Shown here: in pieces, positions 38,881 to 49,939 of the stretch
How the letters are laid out: each line of letters starts with the position of its first letter
Position numbering within the stretch: the stretch's first letter is position 1
NCBI GenBank assembly: GCA_011009095.1
Contig: VTPC01000911.1
Coordinates: forward strand, 112,330-176,329
Origin: Ignelater luminosus
Lineage: Eukaryota > Arthropoda > Insecta > Coleoptera > Elateridae
Reading direction: 5' to 3'
DNA length: 64,000 bases
Translations under genes and position numbers: made by a program
The notes under the pieces: generated by a model
Told to the model about the DNA's origin: nothing
The model's input: only the letters and a program-made list of their open reading frames with translations
Databases searched by the model: none

Positions 38881-41452
38881 ATAGCCGATGTGATATGTAC
38901 ATTATTTGATTTGTATGACGAGTAAGTAAGTGAGTAAATGGTGAGTAAACTGAACTATGCAAATATCAGAATTTAGGTATTGATACATTTGGAAATGCAT
39001 ATTTCGCTAAAATTCAACTTTAACTGTAAATTTACAATGATTGAAGATTTCTGGCTCAATGCAGTTTACTTTACTTCCTTTATTTGTGACTAGATTTATG
39101 TTAACAAGGACTGAATAAAATAAAAATTAAATAATTGTACATAAGTGAAATTTTAATTAATAATTTAAAGAATGCAAGAAAAGATTAAAGAAATCACCGA
39201 GTTTCTAACTCAATATTTCTAATAATGTACTTCCAGTGTTTTTCTGTATTGAGAACTGTAATCAGATTGCACATCAAGGATTTACAGTTAAATTTAAAAT
39301 TTTTATTTTGCAAGATATTACGAATTGAATAGGCAGAACATGAAGTGTGAGGAGAGTAATATTATAACTTAACTAAATACTAAACACAAACACATACAGA
39401 AAGATCGCGTACCCGAAGACCCCATACCTGGTCACACGTAAGTAGCGAATAGTTGATCTTGAATGGTTTCCACGCCGCTGTTCATTAATGAATCGAACTG
39501 TTTGCAACTACAGTAACTTGGTAATGCTAACAGCTAAGTCATTCGGTCGTCAACCTCTTTGTAATTTTACTAGGGCCGGATTAAGGCTTGATGCATCCTT
39601 TTAATCACCAATCTTTGTTACTTTCTATTGCAAAGAGACAAGTTCTCTATTCGTGGTAGAAACGGTTTGTGAACCACAGCTTGCTAATGCAAAATACACA
39701 AAATAATAAAATATCTCTGGTAATGAAAAGCAAATTCATAGGAAATTCAAATATGTATTTAAGTATTTAAGTGACATTATAAACAGTGGTTTGTGAATTT
39801 TTGTCCTACCTTAATAAATGGCGAAGTCATGAAAGAATTCAATTCAAGTGGGACACTGTGTATAATTCCTTGCTACTGAGATTCAAGAAAAATCGTTAGT
39901 TGAAAGAAAATCTTGAGTGTCTTTTTGATTTACGTCTCTGAGTAAGTTGATTAAATGCCCTTGTGTTAACCCGACCCTGAACTTTAACCTAGAGATCTTC
40001 CGATTGTTCTCTTTTTATACAATGTAGTTACTGTTATTTCTTTTAACAAATAATACTTAGAAATTGTCATTTGGATAGCTTATCGAAGTTATACAGGGTG
40101 TTTTTAAATTGCATGAGCCAATTTAGAGTGTCGTTATTTTACAGCGAAAAAATAAGAAGAAAACCTAGAAAAAAATGCTTGTCATAAACGTTCTCTTAAG
40201 GCGTTTTCGAAAATTCAACCTGGTAATATATCCTGGTCAAGCATCTGACATCAGCAGGTTGGTCGGGTTAATCGGGTGATACCCATATTTTCCGAACAAT
40301 TTTTATGTTTTCTCATTTTCTAAATTGATGAGAAACAGCCATAATATTCTCTCCGTCATCTTCAGAGTCGCCAGAGAAAAGGATACTAGCAGCAATAGCT
40401 ACAATTGTTTGTTTTGAATCCATGCTGAAACAATTACGCGCAAAAATTCCTCGATGTTTTTGAATCTTGAACTTTCTAACCTCACAAACGTCGCAATTTA
40501 CTACTAACCCATTCAATCCTACTCGTTGATCAGGTGTTACGTTTTATTTTGGTTTTTATTATTATTAAATTGTTTTTCATATTTTTGTTTTCAATTTTAT
40601 TCTAGTCAACTAGTTGGCATATTCATTTACAAAAACAAGTTTTGTTATTTTGGAAAAACAATTTTTCACAAATTGCAAATGTTTCTTCGTGAAAAGTAAA
40701 ATTCTGCTTGGTGCAGAAAAAGCTTGGTTTAAAGCAACTGTGCAGCTTTTATATCACCGTGGGTGGTTTTGGTGCTGTTGGATCTTTTAGTTATTCCCTT
40801 AGTTACTGTTGGATTGGTAAATTAGTTTAGAAAAATAACTAATGTAAGTAAGTGCATGCAGGATTTGTTAGACCAAGTACACATTGGGCCGATTTCGATC
40901 TGAAGGTAAATTTCCACAATCATTCCTTTAGGAATCTTTAGCATACCGGTTTTTTCCATTATTCCTTCTCATCTCCGCGATTTTTACTTTTCTTCGTGGT
41001 TTACTGATTTTACTTGTTCGAAGTGAAAATTTACTCTAATACTTATTTGCGTATTGGCTACTTTGATTATATGAACATGATCATTGCTGAACTACCACTT
41101 CGACGCGACTGGTAAAAGATCGTGAAATTACAACTTGCTTGTTTTGTGCTACAATAGCAAAATTTGGTGTGCATCGATTACTTATGAAAGCCTTAATTTG
41201 TCGAAATTGTCTTTGCCCAAAAGTGGTTGTTTTAGACAAAGCAGTTTCCTGCTCCTAAAACCACTGGGAGCAAATGAATTTTTATGAATTAAGTGCAAAC
41301 AAAGACCTTGATAAATAGTGCGGAATACTAAATTTTGCAAAACGTTAAGGTATCGTAGCTCCGCAGGGAAGTGTTTTTGGAAAACATTTTTTTCTAGTTT
41401 TTTTTCCTTATTTTTCGTTAGCGAATATATACATATACATAAGTATATTGGT
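38881..41452. other. Non-coding stretch with a single MITE-like end
   Basis: TATACAGGGTGTTTTTAAAT at 40090 looks like one end of the ACAGGGTGT group; no partner end was found. At 39572 AGGGCCGGATTAAGG resembles ends of some DNA transposons but stands alone. No coding region was recognised. Confidence 0.45.
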
Positions 41453-43640
41453 TTACAACGTTCTCCGACGTTTTCCGGTTTCCAATCTCCACTTTTCCCG
41501 TTCGTTCCATATATTTTCTTCTAGATTTGATTCTTTGATTTCTTGATCTATTCCTTCTTTCCAACTGGTTCTCGGTCTACCTCGTTTTTTCTTGCCCTCC
41601 GTTTGCCACTTTAATATTTGTTTTGGAAGTCGCTGTTCATCCATTCTTTGAATATGTCCAAAGTTGTTTTGTTAAAATGTCGTCTGTAATAATAGTAGGT
41701 TTAGTTCGTTGGTAATTCTTTCTCTTCTGGATCGCCTTGCTGATCTTCTCCAGAAGTCCATTTCTGTTGCTTTCAACGTTGCTAATGCTCTTTCTTTCAG
41801 AGGCCATACTTCACAGCTGCACAAGGTGATAGTTTTAACTACGGCACCATAAATCCTCTTTTTGGTGTTTTTACTAATAGCCTGATCCCATAGAACGCTG
41901 TTTAGCAACGTAATGGCCTGTCTTCCTGCTATATTTCTTTTATTGCCTTGTCCATTTTCCCATCATGCGGGATATTTGCGCGTAAATATTTGTAGTCGTA
42001 GCAATGTTTTATTGTGGTTTCCTCATCTAATATTAGTTCTCTTTGTTGCCTTCCAATACAAATGTGCTTGGTTTTTTTCGTATTGACTTCTATATTAAAA
42101 TATTTTATATATACTTTAATTTATAGTAATTACTGAAGAAGACAACAACGAAATGTTTAATTAAATAAAAAATAATACAAAGGAAAACTTCATTCTTACT
42201 TTCAACCAAAGAGCAAACGAATTAATTGACTTCTAAACCCCAATTCTTGTGCTCTTCAATTAGCTTCCTCTTCATGTAGTTCAGGTAGTCGTTATCTTGC
42301 GCCATTACCACTTGGTTATCTGCGAAGCGGAGGGTGTATAAAATGGCGTCGGCTATTGGTATCCCCATTGTTCTGCACTTTTGTTTCTATCTCTTTAGAC
42401 CGCTTTCGAGGTAGATCTTAAAAAGGGTCGGGGATATACAGCATTCTTGCTTGAGACCTTTTGACGTAATAAATCCTGGTGGTATTTGTGTTCTTGTTTT
42501 AATTCTATGCTAATATTTGTACTTTTCATTGATTGCCACAATCATACGCTTTTCTTAAATCAACCAGCAATAAATGAATTTCCTGGTTTCGTGTCATTTT
42601 TTTTTCTATCACTTGAGTTAAAGAAATGATGTGGTTCACGGTAGATTGTCCCGTGCAAAAGCCTGCTTGTTCTTCTGCCTCATAATCTTGATACTCTTTT
42701 TCCATTCTGTTCTTTAAAATTTTCTCATAGATTCTACTTAAGGATTCGGTAACTGCTATTCCTCGGTAGTTATCACACTTGGTTTTGTATATAGTACTTA
42801 GGTGTGACACTTTCCATTCCTTAGGGATTTCAATTGTGTTTATAAATTTTGGAATAGTTGTCTCATACGTTCGTATAGCTTATCTGTTCCATATGTGAAC
42901 AATTCTTTCGAGATGTCTCCAGGACCTGGCGATTTGTTATTCTTTAATGTTTTGCACACTGTCTTTATTTCTTCAACTGTTAATCGTATTGGTGAACCCT
43001 ACTACTTTAATTTTTTTGTTCGTTTTGGTTTTTGTTTTTTCTTCTGTCCTCTACCAAAAGTTTTTCGAAGTATTCTTCCCAATCTTGAGGTTATACTTTT
43101 GTTATTATGTCTTTGTTCTTCTCCCTTCTTATATTTTTTATCACCTTCCTGCTTTCCGTACTTCGGGTTCCTCCTGTATAAGTATTTATTCACTGACAGT
43201 TCCTTTCCCAAGAGTCGTTCTTTTTCTGATATTTTCCTTCTTACAGCTGCTTGCATTTCTTTATATTTCATCTTCTCTTCTAATTTTTTGGTATTGCGAT
43301 ATTTTTGGTGTAAACGTTTTTGTGTTCTATGTCTTTGGCTTTTTCGGTATCCCACCAGTAAGGTTTATTTGTTTTATTTCTTGTATAGTATCCCAATGCT
43401 TCAAATGCAGCTTCGTGTAGGCAGTTTTTCAAATGTTGGTATAATTGTTCGGTATTGCTAGAGTACTGAGTTTCTAATTTCTCATCTAGTCTATTTTTAA
43501 ATAGTTTTCGCGTACTTTCTTCTTGCAGGCTTTGGATGTTGTATCTTCGTTCTTCTAATTCTAAAAATAGTGGTCACTACCACATGTTGCGCTTCTTTGA
43601 ACCCTTAACATCTTGTACTCTCGGTCGTGTTTTTTGTTTG
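41453..43640 (-). pseudogene. RTE-like LINE ORF2 relic (endonuclease C-end, reverse transcriptase, C-terminal domain)
   Basis: Read on the minus strand from right to left. A fragment of the endonuclease C-terminus (a SDHYF-like motif) lies near 43570-43630. Next come the basic linker with a KPYWWDTEKA-like segment (about 43360) and a WEEYFEKLL-like segment (about 43070). SPGPGD lies near 42920, then the reverse-transcriptase fingers (CDNYRGIAVTESLSRIYEK, EEQAGFCTGQST, VDLRKAYD) at 42526-42810. The catalytic box (42315-42326) reads FADN instead of F/YADD. The C-terminal part has WGLEVN, then MLNSVLWDQAISKNTKKRIY and MDFWRRSARRSRRERITN (41672-41908), and RLPKQILKW ... KKRGRPRTSW ... RRRTL with a TAA at 41453-41455. 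Several frameshifts, stops and a nested insertion break it. The segment between the fingers and the FADN box is shortened. The 5' end is lost. It is a dead copy of a retrotransposon polymerase. Confidence 0.88.
42082..42235. mobile_element. Small insertion nested in the LINE, 11-bp target duplication
   Basis: The direct repeat ATTGACTTCTA occurs at 42082-42092 and 42225-42235 and flanks 132 bp (42093-42224) with no LINE similarity. Removing the insert and one repeat restores a continuous minus-strand frame across WGLEVN and TKKTKHIC, as expected for this family. The insert is A/T-rich and has an AATAAA-like run and a GAAGAAGACAACAACGAAA segment. A duplication of this size suits a retroposed SINE or a truncated LINE tail, but its identity is unknown. 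Confidence 0.75.
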
Positions 43641-45959
43641 ATTATCGTGAATTAATTATAGATCTTAAACTTCTTGTTTCTTGGATCCACGTGTAGCTGT
43701 GTCTGTAGTTCTGCCTCTAATATATGAATTTAATTTTCTTTGATGTAAAAGATTGAGAATCTTCCACCCTGTAAAATGGTATATCACACATGGAGTAGTG
43801 CCATTTAAACTTTTGAGGTAGGAGTTGTTGAGGGAAGGGTAAAAGTTTCCCAACTTATTAGAATAGGTTATTAAATGTCCTCCTCCAAAACAAAATCGAC
43901 GTGTTTCAGCGATTTTTGATAATTTTACTAATTAAAGAGTTATTCAAGGTGAGAAGTTTCAAAATGATCACCCGGCATATCTTGCATCATAATGTTGGTT
44001 AATTTGTATCGAAGTACCATTTTGCACATTTTGATTAATTCATCTGATGTACGTGTACCAAATCAATATACAGTTTTATTCAAATCAATATTGAATTGAG
44101 AAAATTCAGGGTTTTTTAAGAAAGTAAAGGACATAATTGCTTAGGTATCCGAGAATATTTGAACAGTTCTGTGTTATCAATAACGTAATAGTAATAATTT
44201 TGATGTTGCCCTCTCATAATAAAGAGAACCGGCCACTACTGATCTCAATTCTATACTTTGAACGAAGGTGAAGATTCCATTAAACAATCATCAATTTTAA
44301 TAGAACCATTTTGGATATTGGAATACTTTAGTGTTTTAAAATTGTTTCGCGTCTTTTAAATAACCAAAAAATACAAGAAAAAAACTCATAAAAGTTTGTT
44401 AACCATAAAATGTTATTTGATCTGTCCAAATATCACGGTCATTACTCGTTCAAATACTACACGCTTTACACACATGAGAAGATTTTTAAACCATAGTCCG
44501 TCGCGTCGGCATTTAAAATAATCTGGAGACCTTTTTCTAAGGCGTTGTCTTTCATTGTCAGTAGAGAGCTTCCTTATAAATGTTGCAACACCCACCCGTC
44601 AAACGTTATTGCTTCATGCGATTGATTAGTTCTGTTGAAATTTTGAAACCAGAAGCGTTTGTTTGAAAGGGAAACGTTCGCCATTACATATTAGTAGGTG
44701 TAAACAATAGTTGCAGACGAGTTAATGATCCGTTGTGTTTTGTTGGTGGGTTTGTTCGTAAATTAGAATCGGAATCTATTTATCGATTTGTTGTAATCGA
44801 CCATTTTTTCTTGCGTCATCATACCATTAGGGTTAAAGGATTTTAAAATACGGAATAAATCTGTTGACGACTTGACGTCATCATATTTTCCGTCGGATAA
44901 ACATTATAAACTAATTTAATGTTTTGCGTGAATTGTAATTTTTTATATAATCACGAATGTAAAAAATTGCTGGTCATTAACATTTCAAATAAATTCAAGA
45001 GATTTCCTTAAAAAAAAACTTGCTGTAACCGCAATAATAAATAATGCATAGAAGAGTTAATCCTGTAATTGTTAACTAATAGTTATTGCATTTCAGTGAG
45101 TTAATTTTTAATGCATAAACTATCGAATTAAATTAATTGCTTAATGATAAATGTGCCATGTACCTCGTATATTGTGCAAAAATATCTAATGTGAAAGTGA
45201 ATAGTGGTCTATACTCGGTTGTCGCTTTCAATTAGCCCGAACGTCGTGGCAAATGAAAAATTGGCGGGATTTAATTTTAATTAATGCTTTTTGTATCAAG
45301 TTTTAACGGGTAAGGCGTTCATTGTGTAATTTACCGTTAAAAATAAATACCATTTTGCAAATAAAAGACTGAATAACGAGGTTTTATTAATGTTTGAGGA
45401 ATTTATTTGGGATATTTAGATTTGCAATTTTCGAAATGAATTAATCATTGAAAGACTCTTAACTAATTTGTTGGTTTAACTCTTGTAACAATTTGTATTA
45501 GATAAAGAAACAATTATTTGAGATAAGTAATTCGTATGTCAAGCAGAAAAGTTTTTTTTTTGGTGTGCAATAACCTTTTCATGTTTCAATATACTGGTTT
45601 ACAGCTACAGATGAGATTTCCAAAGAGATCTCAATGTTCATTTCGGAGAGAAAGGCCAAACATTTGAACGCTTGGGCTGAATATTTTAATTGCTATAATT
45701 ATGTAGATCGACAGTTGTATTTTATATTTACATGCATGAAGTTGTACAAAATATAGATGTTGAGAAACAACTTCCAAAGCTCCAAGTAGACAGCAAAATT
45801 GCAAATCGAATATAGTTTGGTAATAATAACTTTTAACTATACTTGGGCAGAAGTGTGTTACTTATTAGTAAAAAATTCCAACTTTTTGATTTATAACTGT
45901 CACCAAGACCCTTGGCACTGTAGCAACCGAGTTGTTTTTGTTTCTGCTTTTTTTTCCCG
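43641..45959. other. Non-coding stretch, no gene seen
   Basis: Around 43765 an ACCCTGTAAAATGG sequence and around 43958 a TTCAAAATGATCACCCGG sequence resemble parts of MITEs, but ends could not be paired. The part 44880-45480 is very A/T-rich with many TAATTA-type words. Confidence 0.45.
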
Positions 45960-46115
45960 ACCGATGTACAGTTTTGGCTGTCTATTTCTTCTCACTAAAA
46001 CCGTTATCCGACCCAAATCTTCTACGCCATATGCAAAGAAACAACCCTCATAGCATTCTAGATCCACCGCCATGCTTGATGGTAAACACCAGGTATTGTG
46101 GCATCATTTTGACTT
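45960..46115 (-). pseudogene. Tc1-like transposase scrap, minus strand
   Basis: Minus-strand translation gives a YLVFTIKHGGGSRML segment and, one frame over, GCFFAYGVEDLGRI. Together these correspond to the conserved middle of Tc1-type transposases (the HGGGSvMvWGCF region, between the first and second catalytic residues). A TGG-type Trp position reads as a stop and a frameshift follows. Neither catalytic flank is recognisable, so only about 50 residues survive. Terminal repeats were not found. Confidence 0.6.
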
Positions 46116-46959
46116 TGAACGAATTTTCTTAAAATCTGACATGACTATGGAGTCTCTTTTAAGTTTTTACTTGTGAATTCTTATCTTCTTGAAAAGTCCT
46201 TATTTTGGGCTTAGTTTTGTCGTAGTCTTTTATAGACTGCTGTTTTTCTAAAATAGATTCAAAAAAACTTTTTGACGCTAATATGACGATATTTTTAATC
46301 ATCTGTATGATTGCCTTATATCTTGAATCTTGTAGTCAACTGTTCTTTTCGCTACAAGAATAATTGCGTTAGGGCAAGCACAAAGATAAATGTTGAGGAA
46401 TTTCACGTCATGCGAATATTGGCGTAGTATCGCGAAATATCTGCAATTAATATTGGCAATGGAGAGTGGTGCACGTTCGGCCTCGGAGCACAATCAGCCA
46501 TCGCCTATGAAAATTTAAATTTCAAAGTTTTCGTGCCCATTTCAGTGTAAAAAGTTGATAGTAGCACTTCCGCATCTTGCCGTTATCTTTGAATGTATTG
46601 GGTTTCGTTTCTATGAATTTTGTGATTTAATAAGTTTTTTGTCAAAAAATGATAAGTTCCTTGAATATATTTAATTGCAGTTGCATATTAGTTACTTGTG
46701 GTCCTTATATCTTTCTCAAATTTAGAATAAAGTAACCTAGATATGTGTAGTTTTTGTATTCATATTGACATAACCTACATTTTAGGCCATTTTTCTGTGA
46801 AAAATATTTGAAGCTTGAAAAGTTGGTCAGGGCACTTACAGCCACAGCTGGTGGGGTACATTCGGCAGGCGGCTGATGGTATCCCGTATACTGGTTAATA
46901 GTTGTATAGTATAAAGCCGATAGACAACATGATTTATTTATTTTATTTACAATCAGTTA
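46116..46959. other. Non-coding stretch, no gene seen
   Basis: One unrecognised 64-codon minus frame at 46299-46493. No repeat structure was noticed. Confidence 0.45.
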
Positions 46960-47036
46960 GTAATAAGTCGGGAAATAGGTTATTATTAACTTTTTTGGAC
47001 GATCGGGCGTTTTTGCTAACTTACGAGCCATGCATT

Positions 47037-47065
47037 GCGGGCGGTAAGTTAATTTTACCGCCCGC
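47037..47065. repeat. Perfect 11-bp stem-loop, GC-rich
   Basis: GCGGGCGGTAA at 47037-47047 is matched by TTACCGCCCGC at 47055-47065 with a 7-base loop. It lies about 430 bases upstream of the pogo-type transposase start and may belong to the 5' non-coding part of that element. Confidence 0.9.
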
Positions 47066-47313
47066 GGGTGGCAAGTAATAAAAAAATATATTTCATGATC
47101 AATCTTAACGACAGTATTAATAAAAACAACCGCTGTGGTTTTTTTTTAATTTAAAAAAATTGATCCATTTGCTTAAATTTTGCAATTTAACTTAGAAACT
47201 CGATTGTGTAAAAACGTTGTAAGCATCTCGGGCGTTAGTGCAACCGGTTTGGGGTAATACTATCCTCAAATCGGTAAAACGTATTTATCGCCCTCGTTGC
47301 TTAAACAACTATT

Positions 47314-47335
47314 ACTTCCTGACCGGTCGGGAAGT
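47314..47335. repeat. 22-bp near-perfect palindrome
   Basis: ACTTCC-TGACCGGTCG-GGAAGT is self-complementary except for one pair. A half-site-like TTACTTCCCAA follows at about 47341. It could be a protein-binding site in the 5' region of the pogo element. Confidence 0.8.
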
Positions 47336-47460
47336 GAATTTGTTACTTCCCAACTGAGAACTTGATTTTTTATGATTTATTTATTTGTTAATTGTTGTTT
47401 AAAACTAAACGATTGTGAATTATGTGGAATATATACCACAGGGGAAGATTTCATTCTAGC

Positions 47461-47485
47461 CTCCCGCTTCCCGCCTCCCGCCTCT
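47461..47485. repeat. 7-bp C/T-rich tandem repeat
   Basis: Three units of C(C/T)TCCCG plus a partial fourth run just 12 bases before the pogo-type start codon. The strand is purely pyrimidine apart from the G in each unit. Confidence 0.8.
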
Positions 47486-47497
47486 ATCATATAGCCC

Positions 47498-48854
47498 TTG
47501 GTTGTAATGAAACATTTTCCACCTCGGTGGATGGTTCGCAACTACAAAGGTGAAACAAATAGGGCAAACATAAATGAAGATACTATGCATCACGCCTTGC
47601 AACAAGTTTTATCTAAAAGCATGTTTCAAAGAGAATCTACTCGAGTTTATGGCATAAACAGGCAAATCTTGCAATCGTGAATCAAAAAACACTATTAAGA
47701 ATTACGAAAGTTGAAGAATATTTGCAACATTTTGATGATGATGGATATGACAGTGAACAGGAAGAAATAGGTCAGTTGGTGTTAAATATTTATTATTTAC
47801 ATAGATATTAAATGCGTGTTCTTCTTTTAGGTAGTAAATACGCCACAAGGAAAGTGTTTTCTTCGTCTCAAGAAGATATCGTGTTAAAATATATAAAGAA
47901 ATGTTCAAACATGAATTATGGTATGACATACGAGCAGATAAGGGTCTGGCTTATGAGTTATGACTATGCAAAAATTATACCAGATTGCAAGTATCCAGAA
48001 CGTTGGGATTTACAGAAGAAGGCAGGTGTTGACTGGCTACATGGTTTTATGAAGAGAAATTCCACCTTATCATTAAGAAAACCAGAAAGCGCAAGTCTGG
48101 CAAGAGAACTAGCCAGAGTAGATGAATTTTTTGGCAACTACAAGAACGTCTTCGAAAAATACGAATTTATCCCTGATCGACTTAGATGAAACGGGAATAA
48201 CAACTGTCTTAAGCCCACCAAAGGTCGTGGCTCCGAAGGGAAAAAAGCAAATTGGGCTTGTTGCTTTGGCTGGAAGAGGAGAACTGGTTATCTTCGTGGG
48301 AATAATTAGTGCTTTTCACCCATTTACATTTTTCCAAGGGCGAGAAACATAGAAGATTATTTAGAAGATGGTCCAGCTTTAAGCACACGAGGTGCAATAA
48401 CGAAAACAAAATTTTGCTACTCATAGATAACCATGAGTCAGACACAACCTTGGCAGCTATACTTTATGGCAAGAGAAAATGGAATTGTTCTCTTTTCTTT
48501 CTCGCCGCATACATCCCACAAAATTCAGCCCCTTGATGTTGGAGTTTTTGGGTGCCTTTAAGGGTAAATGTACAATCTATTGAAACGATTGGATGTCGAG
48601 GAATCCTGGCAGAACCATCACAGTAAAACATATACCTAGACTCACAAAAAAACAATTTTTAGAGGCATTTTCACCTCGTAACTAGTTCATTTGAAAAACC
48701 AGGAATATGGCCACTTAATTTCTTAGCTTTCAACGACGAAGACTTTGATGCTACTTTGGTTTACCATAAGCAATCAACAGCAAAGCCGGCTGATGCGCAA
48801 ATAAATCAAGAAAGTTATTATGAGGTGGCGGAAGTAGGAAATTTTAGAATCTAG
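47498..48854 (+). pseudogene. pogo/Tigger-type transposase relic with a 60-bp intron
   Basis: The start MVVMKHFPPRWMVRNYKGET leads into the N-terminal helix-turn-helix typical of pogo/jerky-type proteins (MVRNYK...T...R, then ...STRVYGINRQIL). After a frameshift near 47690 an acidic stretch (FDDDGYDSEQEEIG) runs to a GT...AG intron at 47771-47830 (TTCTTCTTTTAG acceptor), after which SKYATRKVFSS continues. The CENP-B-like second DNA-binding part follows (GVDWLHGFMKRN, LSLRKPES). The first catalytic D is in DETGITT (48185), reached by another frameshift near 48180. The second is in LLIDNHES (48425). About 60 residues seem deleted between them. Later frames give SPHTSHKIQPLDVGVFG and FEKPGIWPLNFLAFNDEDFD. 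Several frameshifts and stops make it non-functional. Terminal repeats were not identified. Confidence 0.83.
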
Positions 48855-48876
48855 CCGTCCACTTCAAAAGAGGTTG

Positions 48877-49939
48877 TAATACACTAATAGAAAACATTAA
48901 AGGAACAAAAAAATTTTCCAAATTTTTTAGTGATTTTAGAAATGCTGTATCTCAGTGAAAAATGCTCGTATCAAGATTTTAAAAAAGTATTTTGAAGCTT
49001 CAAGATTCTAGTTTTCAGATCTTTTAGTCAAAAATTTTTAGGAGCTAATTTGCAAATTTTTTGTTTTTTTTTTGTTTCCACGGACTCGGAAAAAATCATT
49101 TCAGCTAAACCATTGCATGAACCGGATAGCCTGTTTATTCAGCTTCAGTTTCTTTTTTTTAAAACCTCGATACGACTATGTTTCACCGACATATCAGACT
49201 TTTAATGGAAAAGGGTCCTTTTGTCTTTAATCATCGATATTTCAGCAACCAATGATCGTACAGAAAATTAAAGGGCAGTTTTGGAAACTGGAATAAATTT
49301 CCTACAAGATACTGCCGCGATCTTCAGGAAAAAAATATTTTTCCATTTTTGACATGAATTTGAGAAAACAAGAAAAAAAAGGGTAATTTATGGTTTTTTT
49401 AGAAAATCAACGGCTGAATTACAAATATTCATGAAATGACTAATGTTAAGCGTGACTTTTATAGCTCAATATACCCACCAAAAACCCTGTGAAGTTGCAA
49501 TTCGATCTAGCGAACCGTTTATTTGTTTCAAACAACCAAACTTTTGAAAAAAATTAGAGGAACGCGTTTATTGCTCCTAAACACTTCATAATTATGAGTA
49601 AAATGGAAAAAAAAATGTTTTGAGCTTTTTTCACATTTTCACCACAAACAACGTTTAAATTTAGAAAAAAAAAATTTTTGAATTTTTTTTGGAAAAGCTT
49701 CCGGACATTTGAAAAACTTTTGAAAATTGATCTTTTTCCTGGAGATCGCGGCAGTATCTTGTAGGAATTTTATTCGAGTTTCCAAAACTGCCTTTTAATT
49801 TTCTCTACCATCATTGGTTGCTGAGATATCGATGATTAAAAACAAAAGGATCCTTTTTCATTAAAACTCTGCATTTCTAAAATCACTAAAAAATTTGAGA
49901 AATTTTTTTGTTCCTTTAATTTTTTCCATTAGTGTATTA
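48877..49939. mobile_element. Foldback (long inverted repeat) element of about 1.06 kb
   Basis: The tips are TAATACACTAAT (48877) and ATTAGTGTATTA (ending 49939). The outermost 70 bases on each side are inverted copies with few differences (AAAGGAACAAAAAAATTT and TTTTTAGTGATTTTAGAAATGC). A second pair of arms matches 49195-49345 with 49730-49865, including ATCATCGATAT, CAACCAATGAT and TACTGCCGCGATCT. The left side carries about 230 extra bases (48960-49190), so the foldback is asymmetric. The TA at each tip could be a target duplication of the Tc1/mariner type. It lies only about 20 bp past the pogo relic. No protein is encoded. Confidence 0.85.

Noticed and set aside
42895-43461. 188- and 157-codon plus frames with very hydrophobic translations
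   Set aside because: Shadows of the Lys/Arg/Glu-rich LINE linker on the minus strand; the complement of such codons always reads as Phe/Leu/Ser.
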